Of a DNA stretch of 64,000 bases, positions 1 to 10,269 are shown piece after piece. Source of the DNA: Enoplosus armatus (lineage: Eukaryota; Chordata; Actinopteri; Centrarchiformes; Enoplosidae); contig NC_092186.1 in NCBI RefSeq assembly GCF_043641665.1, forward strand, positions 25,887,501 to 25,951,500, given 5' to 3'. The stretch's first letter is position 1. Each line of letters opens with the position of its first letter. The position numbers and the translations under genes were made by a program. Under the pieces are notes generated by a model. The model saw nothing but the letters and a program-made list of their open reading frames with translations, was not told where the DNA came from and did no database searches.

Positions 1-2149
1 GGAAATGGTGTTATTATTTAATTATTAGTCATTATTTTATCTTAATACATCCTGGACATTTCTTCTGACATTTTCTTCAACTGCTGTCTTTAGAGTCTCG
101 TAGCTTTTCAAAACAACACAGACAAGGTCGCTTCTCTGTTGCACACTCTCTCCTCCTTTTGTCCTTTTGATGGTTTCTGTGGAGATGAACTCCGAGAGGC
201 ATTTCATCGCAGCCTGTGGGCTTGGCTTCTGGATTCAGAACTTCATATTGGAAAAGGGTATCACAGAAGTCATGTAGTTTAGCGGTTTCTGATTTGAACT
301 TGATCGTGGTTCTTGACCTGGTATCCGACTCCGCGGATGAATGAGGGTAGAGCCCCCACATTTCTTGTAAGATCTCACCAGCTGGGCTGTCTTATGTGGC
401 TCCCAGGGTGGGTTCCAGGCCCCTCTGTGGAGTCCTCAAAAGAGTCCAAAATGAACATTCACTGAGAGGTGGCAGAATGAAACATGGACCATAATGATAG
501 GTTTCCTTTTCGCCACTGACTCGTGATTCATATCATCTAAGGAGTTGCATTGCTGTTATCCAATTGTCATTAATTCAAATTGTCATTGTACAAAATGCAA
601 TTTCTTACAGGATTTTTCGAGTTAAAACTCAATTCTACCTAAATATAATCTAATTGCACCATTCAAATGAAATGTTTCTATATTTTAAAATCAAATCACG
701 TCAATAACAATCAACGAGACTTAAGAGGCTGACAACTGGAAGCAGAACAAAAACACAGCTTTTGGTAACGTGCCCTGCTGGATCCTATGCAAATATGGCA
801 TACCAGCTTCGATCGATAACGAGCCTCTTAATTAGTGGAATTGTCAAAAACCTGACAGACAGCCTGATGATATGACCTGCCTGTAATCGTAATCAATACG
901 GCGGCCCACGGCATTTATTGGTCTCCCTTTTTTTGCAGTCCAGACACTCAGGAGTCTGGAGACTTGTAAAAGCAGTTACAACACGCAGTGCATGTAGATA
1001 ACGTGGTCACGCTGTCTCGCACACAGTTAACCCTCAACACTTCAAGCAGGAGCACTTCAAGTGGATTTATATAACTGATATTTTCATGATAACTATGTGT
1101 ATCAAACATGTGACGGGGCGAAAGGGGGGGGGTCTCTGGTGTAGTGACAGACCTACAGAGAACTGTCAGCAGAGTGTCAGCTCATTGGTTAGCTGTCTGG
1201 CCCATGACTTGACTTCCCTCATGGTGAATATCAGGTATTGGCGGTATGGACTGGTTATTGATTTCTCGTGATGTGTGGGCGTGTGCATCGGATGGAAGGT
1301 GATGTGTCAATGTTCCGTTCACTGTGTGTTTCTGCTGGCCTGAAATGACCCCCCCGCCCCCCCCCCCCCAAAAAAAAAATCATGTAATGTGTGTTATTAC
1401 ATTTGTAAAATAAGTGAAATTAATAAAAAAAAACGTTCAATGCCAGTACAAGTACAATGATTAATCATTACAATTATTAATTGTTGTAACAAGCCAAAAA
1501 CAAAAGGATCAACGGTTTCATGGGTACATTTGTGATAAAAAATTTCAACAGGACGACATGATATTATTCCTCACTGGCTTCCCACCCACAAACAGTGCCT
1601 TCTGAACTGGACCCAGATCTCTGCAGTACTGGACCACAGTAAATGTTATTATATTATACACAAAAAGGTATAGTGTGTATATGTGCTCAACATTTGTATG
1701 AAGTATATATAGCTAATACATTATTAGTTCACATTTTTTAAATCCCATTATCCACTGTGGATTCTGTTATGCACAGCTATCACAGTATCAGTTTCTACAG
1801 AACACAAAAGCTTGTTTTTGGAACTTTTACATGTATATTGTAGTAGACTTTTTTTGCTACCATGCTACTTTTGTGCCTCTACAATTTCTTCCTTCAAAAA
1901 ACAAAAACAAAAAACAATGATGTACCCCACGATAACAATATCAAGACAATCTGTTGCTTGTACTGTGACGAGGTTATGAGGTTATCCAGGCGCCCCCAGT
2001 CAGTGCGCTGTCTGTATCTGTACCTTTAGTTCAGGCTCAACTGGTTCAAATTTGTCCCTTAAACTGTAGAAAACGACTTTGCGCTTTAATGGATGGTGGT
2101 GTTTTCAGTCTGTGACGTGGATCCAGGATAGCAAACAGTCGTGATTTTG

Positions 2150-2385
2150 TTGAGCCGACTGGCAGTAGCAGATCGTAGTGGACGGGCTGGGGTGTATGGT
2201 TTGACCATGTCCTGGATGTAGGATGGGCCTGAGCCATTCACAGCACGGTAGGCAAGTACCGGTGTCTTGAATCGGATTTCGAGCCGCCGGGGTGGTGTGG
2301 CAGAACTCGGGGTAGGTTGAAGACCAGCCGAGATGCTGCGTTCTGAATGAGCCGCAAAGAATTGGATGAGTCCCAGTAGGAATGA
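2150..2385 (-). pseudogene. L2-type LINE reverse-transcriptase ORF, C-terminal remnant
   Basis: On the minus strand one frame reads LRLIQNAASRLVFNLPRV and, after a frameshift near 2288, another reads IRFKTPVLAYRAVNGSGPSY followed by YTPARPLRSATASRL. These are the hallmark C-terminal blocks of L2/CR1-group LINE ORF2 (R-L-V-F-N-L-P; Y-x-A-x-N-G-x-x-P-x-Y; P-Y-x-P-x-R-x-L-R-S). The usual block between them that ends in H-W-L-P is missing, so a short deletion accompanies the frame change. It is a 5'-truncated dead copy with no link to ptprf function. Confidence 0.8.
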
Positions 2386-3834
2386 GTGAGACGACAGGAA
2401 CCTGGACCACAGTGGTAATGGAGAGGTCATGAACAGGACGTGCCTTCCCTGGAAGGAAGAGCAGCCCAGCCTCAGACAAACAAAGACATCACCTTGGGTA
2501 TTTTTGGACATTATATAGCCTGAACAACTAATTCATCAATTGCAACAACAAAAAAAATCCTAAGCAGATGAATCAATGATATAATCATTAGGTCTGCCTG
2601 GTGCTATTCCCTAACTCAGCACTCCTGCCAGTGTCATCTGGAATTTAAAATCACTCAGCAGCACTGTATCGTCTCACTGCTATTGTACCATATCGCTCTG
2701 AATTATTTCGGACGTCTTAGCCTGGTGCCCTGCAGCTAGAGGGATGTGGCGGGACGCTTATGAGTAATAATGAATTTGTGTTATTTAATAACTCAGACTA
2801 CTTAGCTGCGAGGCTTTGCTTTTATTACCTCAGTCCCACAGTAACAAACAGGTTTTTCCCCTTTGGCCGAGTAGTTGAGCTTTAATAGGGCACATGTATG
2901 GGGCCCTTCTGGTGTCACTCTGTTACTGTATCTGTAGCCAAACTGAGCCTTTTTTTTTTGTTTTGGCCACTCGGGGGCAGCCAATATTGAACCAATACAT
3001 GACCAATATTCTCTGTTTTTGGTCCTTTGGTCTCTTTAGCTGCTAAATGCTCCGCTATGTTCACCAGCTAGTCTCTAAACTGTGTCTGTCCGCTGTTTGG
3101 TGCTGAGCAGCGAGCCAAAACGGTGAAGCCGCAGGCCAAACAGGTCAAACAATGAGCTGAAACTCACTATAAAGCTCCGTAAAGCAGCAGGGCGGCTGCA
3201 GATCGCTACTCGGGACCCCCTTTCACATTGTTAAACATATTTGCTTACAGCCGCTTTAAAAATGTAGACTGCAAGATACAAGTTTCTGCTGCAACTCCAT
3301 GTGCACAGCAAAAATATATGGTTTCTCTGGAAGATGCAAGTGCTGCAGAACCTTTAATAATGTACCCGGCATGTTCTTGTTGTCCTGGAAGGCGGACAGA
3401 TGGACTTCCAACGACCTGGCCGCCATTTTTGTTAACGACCACTCCCTCTCTTGACGTTTCCAACAATCCAAACCTTCCGAAAAACAGACTTGTGATCGGC
3501 CAGGTGAGCCGAGGTGTGAAAGCAGGACCTCTCTCTCAAGAGTTTCTTTTCTTCTTCTTGATTCTAATTCCTCATTTTACACAAAACACGGATAGGAAAT
3601 GCAATCACATCCATTGAAAAGACAGTAAACATTTAAACAATTAAAAGGTCTTTGGTTGCTTTTGGCATTCATAGCTCTTTCTTCAAGATTTTGGTTTGTG
3701 TATCCCTTATATTATAATATTACCGAAAAGTCTTACTGATTATATCTTAAAGGGGGATACTTAAGGGGGGATAGCAAACTTTAACATTTACAATAGTAAC
3801 TCCATGAAGAGTGACCGTGTGAGGGACCTAGCCA

Positions 3835-3870
3835 GTGTGTGTGTGTGTGTGTGTGTGTTTGTGTGTGTGT
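3835..3870. repeat. GT microsatellite
   Basis: About 18 GT units with one interruption (TTT at 3858-3860). Alternating purine-pyrimidine tract in noncoding DNA. Confidence 0.95.
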
Positions 3871-5501
3871 CTGCTGTCCACACAGATTAAGTCTAAGTGT
3901 GTCTAATGTCTCTGAAATGACGGTGACATGTGTCCCAGTTAGCATATGGCAGTAGCATACTATAGCTGCCAAGGCTGTAGTTAGATGTCATTAAGCACAT
4001 TGGAAGACGGTGCCCGCCGCACACGCTGCCAAAGGGAGTGTTCGAATGCATAAATGACAGCCTGCCGGCTCCCCATCCCGGCTCCTCAATGCAGCTCTGT
4101 ATCTCCAGGGATCGCCGGGAGGTAAGCGAGGGAGAGAGTGGCCCTTTGGGGTGCGCTTCCTCCCAGGGGGAGCCGCCTCATCCCGAGCTTCAACAAGTGT
4201 CTGCTGGGTCTGAGAGGTGACGGCCGCTGCAGAATCAGCTGATTCTGGCTTTGTTGGACTCTGCAAAAGAAGTGACATTGTAAATGAAAGCAAAACAATA
4301 TATGGTTATTAAAAGTTTTGGACAGGTGACTGGAAAATATGTTAAATGCAGCACACTGTCTGCGTCTCTTTGATATTCGATGCATCCGTTCATGTTTTCA
4401 ATGCATGTCTCCTGATGAAATTCAGCTGTGACTTTGTAGTAAGTGCTACCTGCTGGGTGTTAACAGCTACATTTCTTTAAAAAAAGACAGAAAGTTTGTT
4501 AAAGCACGTAGCAAATGATAACGCTGGGCCCCTGTGCACACCATCGCTGTTTTGCTACAAACATACACGGGCTGTAATGGACGAAACCTCGAGGCAGGGA
4601 CCTTCCTCTTTTTTCCAGTCATGTATGTGTAAACTAGCTGCACTTCAGTAGGTCGATCAGCTGACGTTCGCATAACAAGTCATGGAGGAGCCAGAGCGAG
4701 ACGGGCTATGAGCCTGGTTTTCTGGCCCCTGCTGTGGCGGTTCTGTCTCTGTTTGACCGGCAGAGAGTCGGCCCCTTTGCAGCTGAACCTTAAGACCTTA
4801 GATTTTAAAAAAGATAAACCAAAAAAAAAATATTACAGATATACTAAAACACTTGCAGGGCTGTGGCGTAAAAAAGTCACCGAGCCAGACTGAATGTAAC
4901 TTTCACGAATCCCACGGTGTGATGAGTTAAAAAGTTTGAGGCGCTGCAGGAACGGATGTGTTGTGATTTGCGAGACGGAGGTGCGCACATGAAAGTGTTG
5001 TTTTTGCAGCCGTCTCTACAACAGTGATGGTAAGAAATGCTGATGATCCAGGAAGACTGTGGAAATCCAAGCACTCAGTCTCATCCCTGCCTTCCTGTCA
5101 CGGCACACCTAATGACACGTCAAAGACGTACGAAGCGGTCCCCCAAACTTTCTCAGCACCCTTTCTGCATTTGTTCACTTTCCAGAATGAACGCTGAAAG
5201 TGGGTTTTTCAGTCGCACTGCGTGGAAACATCCAAAGCTTTCATGAATTGTGCATGTGTCTCTTCTTTGAAATCTGTCCCGACAAAATAAAGTTTTTTTT
5301 TTAAGCTGTCGAGCAGATTTAACATGCAGTAACGCTGAAAGGCAGGTAAACTGGATGAATGTGTCTGGTTCCGAGCTGTCGGCTCTGTGTGCGTCTGCAT
5401 GAGAGGCCACGCTGATGGGATTCGTGTTGCTCCGGGTTTCACTTGAAAAAAACAAAAAACAAAAAGGAGGAAAATCAGGGGGAAAGTACAGCCTGACCAC
5501 C

Positions 5502-5526
5502 GCTCTCTCTCTCTCTCTCTCTCTCT
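5502..5526. repeat. CT microsatellite
   Basis: Uninterrupted CT repeat of about 12 units. Confidence 0.95.
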
Positions 5527-6124
5527 GTAATTAGCATGTGTGTGCTGAGGCAGAAGGGAGTGGCGTCGTAACGCTCTGATCCCCGGATTCGCAGCGTTCT
5601 ACCTTGGCACGTAACTCTGCCTTGATGTGCAATCAGTGAAGTCGTTAAAGACCGGGCTGTGCTCGTGTTCAAGGCGCATGCACTTCAGTAACCGCATGTG
5701 GAAACAACGTTCCGGCCCGGGGGCCACACATCCTGTGTGAGCACGCGCGTAAGCGGAACCTCTTGCTTTTTATTTTCGCCGCCTATGTTAACAGGAGAGA
5801 AGCGGCCTGTTAAAACGTGTGCATGACAAGTGAAATGAAAAGAGAATCATAACACGGACATAGAATTGTGTTCCTGAAAATGTAAGGAAACGTCGTCGTG
5901 ATGTATCGCAATATCCACAGGAAATAGTCCGTTCAGAATTAGATACAAGTTTCTAGTTTTACACAAACTTCCCGCAGGTATTAACTTCACCATTTAGGTG
6001 AAATGTACACTTAATTGTTCTGCGCTGTTATTATTTTTTTTTATGCAATGAATGTCATGAAATATACATAAAGATATTTCAAAAGAAGTAGGCTACCTTT
6101 TCCTCTTTTTTGTAATTTTATGCA

Positions 6125-6207
6125 GGTGTCGTCAGTGTATATATCTGGTAAAATAGGGTGGTGTCGTCAGTGTATATATATATATATATATATCTGGTAA
6201 AATAGGG
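6125..6207 (+). repeat. tandem duplication with TA expansion in the second copy
   Basis: Two adjacent copies begin GGTGTCGTCAGTGTATATAT and end CTGGTAAAATAGG. The first (6125-6159) has about 4 TA units and the second (6160-6207) about 10. Directly downstream (about 6208-6243) is AAAGGTTGGGAACCACTGG, a motif frequent at the ends of vertebrate interspersed repeats, so the duplication probably lies at a repeat edge. Confidence 0.85.
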
Positions 6208-6569
6208 GTCCCTTAAGAAAAAGGTTGGGAACCACTGGTCTAGAGATTGGACAGTGAAAATGATCTGTTGACATCACACATGCAACATTGCACACATTTC
6301 ACTGCAGTTTCAGTGGCTGTATCAAAGGCAAATTCAATATAGAAAGACAGGGCCGGTATTGTTAAGTCATATTTTTAAGTTTGTAAATTCTGTTGGGGTG
6401 TCCCCATAGCCTCGAAGTCAAAGACACTTACCATTTAAGCACAATGTCCAGCGGTTCGGGGGCTGGGGATGTTTGTTGCACGTCATCCCCCATGTTTCCT
6501 GTTACCTTTGCACTAAAATGTCAATGTCATGGCCAAAATGACCAAAAAATAATTCTAATTAGAAATGAT

Positions 6570-6670
6570 TAGCAGCTGTACTGCTGGTGCAGTGGAAGGG
6601 GGTTGACCATATATCGCATGCTTCGTGGTTCGATCCTCTGTTCCTATGTGTCAAAGCGTTCTTTATAGGG
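6570..6670 (+). mobile_element. degenerate SINE-like copy
   Basis: GGTGCAGTGG and, about 40 nt later, GTGGTTCGATCC resemble tRNA A and B boxes, followed by GTGTCAAAGCGTTCTT, which resembles the G-T-C-G-A-A-G-Y-G-T-C-C-T-T body of the family at 36754. It is strongly diverged, so the family assignment is tentative. Confidence 0.4.
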
Positions 6671-6743
6671 ACCCATGTATTGGCATTTTTGGGAGCAGAC
6701 ACCAAAATAACAGCTGGGTTGTTAACGGCTGGTAAATGTCAGC

Positions 6744-6745
<2 letters not shown>

Positions 6746-6781
<36 letters not shown>
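6746..6781. repeat. GT microsatellite
   Basis: About 17 perfect GT units. Open reading frames across it are repeat artefacts. Confidence 0.95.
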
Positions 6782-7822
6782 TCAAACACAATATTAGACT
6801 GGAGTCTGCCGGTGGTCGCAGGGAAAGAAGCTCAGTTATTTATGAAGCCTGTGGCGTCCTGACAAGAAATGGAAGGTTAATGACACTATTGAAAGGAAAC
6901 AGCCGGGAGAGTTCGCTTGTTTTCCCAAGTGTTGCTAATGACATTTGACAGACTGGTTGCCAAGTCATGTATTTGGTACATGTATTTGGTACTTGGTCTC
7001 TATGTTCCCCGTATGCCAAGAAATACATGTCATGTTTCTATGACATGTGCATTGTTTCTTTTTGTATAAAAGTTTACCCATTGAATAGAATGTGGTTTGT
7101 TGCATTGGGCTACTTTACACTTTGTTTCTCCTCTCAGACTCGGAAACCAGGCAGGGAGCAGGCAAAAACCCGAAAAACCAAGAAACTAAGCGAAGTCCAA
7201 GCAGTCCGAGCAGTAAACTAACTATAATGGGGTTGGATGAGGGCAAGACCAGGGGCAGGCAAGTGGATGCAGGTGTGGATAATCAGGGGCTGGAGGAACA
7301 TGAGGGACTGGAACTGAAATGAGAGAGAGAGAGGTTCATGTCAAAATAAAACAGGAAATGCAACAGACTAGCAGAATAACATGTTACAGCCTAGTTTCAA
7401 AGTAGATTTAACTGGTCCCTCTAAAACAACAACTGGCCCCAGTCTGTGTCGCTGGTTTAGTAGTTCAGGTTTTGCATTCAGATTGTAATAATACATGCAC
7501 ACAATGATCTAGATGCAAATAAAATCAATAACATACTAACATACAGTGGAATGTCACAGCCATTAACTGTATGTTAGACTGGGATTAAACCCACCAGCAA
7601 AGCAGAACTGCAGGTTCACCGAGTTCAACCCAACGAACACTGGCGGAGGATCAATAACCTGAACATCAATACAGAAATCCTGGTTCCACTCTTTGTGTAC
7701 CGGTGCAGCAGATAGATATAGAGAGGGGCACGAGTTATGTGTTCTCCAACAGCCGCAACAGTAAAACATGTTTAACTTATATATATATATTTGTTATATA
7801 CGAGGAAATATATCACAATATT

Positions 7823-8176
7823 CCAGTTTATTGGGTACAAGTTTGCGAAACAAATGCAGTCTAATAAAAAAAAAAAAAACAGTCCTGCAGTAAATCCCAC
7901 CTTCATGGAGTTTTCAGCGTTTTAGTTTCTGTTCACAGGGGTGGTGACTGAACCTCATGGAGGTTGTACTTGCACAGCTGCATTGTGGACAAAATATTAG
8001 AAACACTCACAGTATAACGCAGTATAATTCAACAGCATTATTCGTATAGCTGCTGTGCATGTTGGATCTACACCTCTCTGAAGCAGTTTCACCTAAAAAA
8101 CAGTATATAAACTTCACCAGCGTAGAATTTATGGCAGGGCTGTTGTATTAGGCTGCGATATTACCTAATAAACTGG
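7823..8176. mobile_element. 354-bp non-autonomous DNA element with inverted ends
   Basis: The left end reads CCAGTTTATTGGGTACAAG and the reverse complement of the right end reads CCAGTTTATTAGGTAATAT, so the outer 15 positions match at 14. The interior has no coding capacity. The ends resemble the C-C-A-C-T-T-T-A-T-T-A-G-G-T-A-C-A-C ends of a repeat common in fish genomes. I could not identify a clear target-site duplication. Confidence 0.65.
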
Positions 8177-8807
8177 CAACACAGATGAGATGGGTGTGGG
8201 GCGCTGGACTTTACTGTAACTGGGCAGAGGTCCTGAGTAATACGTTTCTCATATTCAACAATGTTTGGCCTGACAATTCTTTTTTCTCCACTTTGACACG
8301 CTGTATCGGCATATTCGACCCAAAAACACCCCAAAACACATACAGATCGGATTTGAAAAATTACTTTTTTTTTTTTTTTTTTTTTTACTGTCACAACCAC
8401 AGACATGCTCGATGAAGCATTTTGCAAACAAGGTTGCAAATATAAACACAGGTTGCAAACATAACAAGTGAAAGGTCAAATTGAGAAAACTGAGATCATG
8501 TCAAGCAATATTCAACTACTTACAAGATATTTAAAGAAATGCGACCTTGCATCCTGTTACGCACATATAAATATGATTTTCATATCAAATGTATATCGTC
8601 TTAACTCCGTTTTTATTTGGTTCCATCAACATCAAACTAACACAGAGTTTGAAGCCAGCACTTCCGACAGAAGTCGTCCGCGATGCTCAACGTTGACGTC
8701 GGAGTGATTGGCGACTAGTCTGTGTTGATGACCTAGGGTGAAACGCAGACACCCTGAGCTATACAGAACCTGCACCTTTAACATCCCTTCTCTCGTCTCT
8801 TTGGCAG

Positions 8808-8984
8808 GTCTCACTCCATGATCGCGTGAGGTTGTAGCCTAAATCAGCAGCAGTGTCAGGACCAGAGGAGGGTGTGCCAACAGTCAGGCCATGGACCTCA
8901 GATTCAGACGGCTGTCGCCTCTCACCAGGGGAGCTCTTCATCTCCTGCTGCTGGCCAGACTGGTGCTGCCTTCTCACACAGAGA
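8808..8984 (+). CDS. ptprf: ptprf exon with start codon and signal peptide (CDS 8891-8984)
   Basis: The acceptor is a pyrimidine-rich tract ending TTTGGCAG at 8807 and the donor is GTGAGT at 8985. The exon has 83 nt of 5' UTR and then ATG at 8891 in good context (GCCATGG). An in-frame TAA at 8840 shows this is the first usable in-frame ATG. It encodes 31 codons plus one base: a basic n-region (MDLRFRR), a hydrophobic core (LHLLLLARLVLP) and a polar end (SHTE), a typical cleavable secretory signal for a type I receptor. The phase-1 end joins exactly to the Ig1 exon at 23785, giving a split Ser32 codon. Signal peptides are poorly conserved, so the assignment rests on splice sites, phase and position upstream of the unmistakable Ig1 exons. 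Because the exon starts at an acceptor, at least one noncoding exon and the promoter must lie further upstream, perhaps outside the window. Confidence 0.85.
8818..8829 (+). promoter_or_regulatory. three-codon upstream ORF in the ptprf 5' UTR
   Basis: ATG-ATC-GCG-TGA lies 10 nt into the exon and ends 61 nt before the main start codon. It is the only other ATG between the acceptor and 8891 and is out of frame with the receptor. Very short uORFs can lower translation of the main ORF or allow reinitiation. Here that is inference from position only. Confidence 0.4.
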
Positions 8985-9762
8985 GTGAGTACTAATATTA
9001 ACCCACCCAGCTCAGAGCTCTGCCCTGCATGTGCACACTTTCACAGACAGGTAAGATCCATTAGCTGCTGCTGGAGTCTGCAGAGACAGCTTTTAAACGG
9101 GACTTTGTTATGTGACCGGAATACAGCACTCAGTATTACAGCAGCTTCACCGGGAACATTTTTTTTTAATCCTCGCCCTCGTCGCGCATTGACGATTCAA
9201 AGATGTGTTTGGAAGAACCCGAAGCACACCTCTTTTATCTGAAAGGTCCGCAGAACATTCCTTTGGACTGTTCAGCAGACTCACGCTTGCTGTTAATCCG
9301 AGCAGCTTCACAGGAGCCCCATTCACGGGCGACTTTTATTGTCACCCAATCTTTCCCATCGTGCTGTTACACAATGCACGAGACCTTCACCAGTCACGCT
9401 GCGTGAGCACAGGAGTAAAGTGCTGATGGACGTTACATATCGGAGTAAATGCTCACATTTAATGGTTTTAAGAGCATGCTCTAGGAAGCATTAACACTCT
9501 AGACAATGTTTCTAATGTGTCAGCCATTTGAAGCACAGTGAGCACCAGATAAGAGAGTCGAAGTGAAACCAGAAGGAAAAAAAACAAAAAAACCTCATTA
9601 AAAATCACACCGATATTCGAAGTAACACAAAAATCATTCAAATTATTAGATTTCTCTTTTGAGCAGCCCTTAACGAACCCCATTCCTCACATGACTGTCA
9701 CCAGCTCAGTGGTAAGCTACAGGGAAACAACTGACAGAGACGTCAGAGGGCGCAGACGCAAC

Positions 9763-10269
9763 TTAAAGGTCCCACATCATGCTCATTTCAGCTCTATGTT
9801 TTCATTCTGGGACTCCACTAGAGCAGCTTTGCATGAGTCACAGTTGAAAAAAGTCCTTACTTATCTTCTGCTGGCCCTTTCTGCAGCCCCTCAGTCCCCC
9901 CCCCCCCTGTCTGAAACAAGCCGTTTTAGACAAACTGAACAAACTTGAAGGGTAGTCCTGAGCAGAGCGCTCCAATAACTAACAATAACAGACTGAGCGG
10001 GTGGATGAGCGTCCCTGTACTTGGTGGGTGGTGCTGCGCCTGGAGCAGATGACCAGCTGGGGGCGTGGCTGAGTGTTGTTGTTGACATCACAACCTTACA
10101 GGAAGTCCTGACGGCTCTTTTAAAGGCACAGTGTCTGAATACGGGCCGTGTTTCATTTCTCCGTGGACTGAGCGTTTTGATCCTTTCACAGTATTTCTAC
10201 AGCACCCAGAGCTGCTTTAGAATCAGACAAGACATGGACATCTCACTCTCTACAACATGGGACCTTGAA
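9763..10269. mobile_element. roughly 507-bp non-autonomous DNA element, TTAAAGGTCCCA-type ends
   Basis: The left terminus TTAAAGGTCCCACATCAT is mirrored by ACAACATGGGACCTTGAA at the right, giving imperfect inverted repeats of about 18 bp (13 of 18 match). The left edge coincides with TTAA and the right edge with the near match TTGAA, compatible with a piggyBac-like TTAA target, but that is inference. The interior has a short C-run (near 9897-9907) and no transposase. The left sequence resembles a repeat very common in teleosts. Confidence 0.65.

Larger units (their letters stand above)
1..8807. other. 5' intron or 5' flank of ptprf, no exon recognised
   Basis: No coding exon is recognisable here. 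Content besides the entries given separately: a C-run with one G followed by A9 (1349-1379), AT-rich unique sequence (480-900, 1380-1900), and a GT run at 3835-3870. There are CT repeats at 5502-5526 and GT at 6746-6781. A stretch around 6440-6550 resembles the 3' part of a common fish SINE-like repeat. The rest (2400-5500, 7150-7820, 8180-8790) shows nothing I can name. Whether this is intron 1 or upstream DNA depends on where the noncoding first exon lies. Confidence 0.6.

Noticed and set aside
77..361. 94-codon minus-strand frame near the left edge
   Set aside because: It looks protein-like in composition, but I recognise no family and see no convincing exon borders; a transposon or retrocopy fragment is possible.
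8853..9242. 129-codon frame over the signal-peptide exon
   Set aside because: Different frame from the ATG at 8891 and no homology; a shadow of the exon and its intron.
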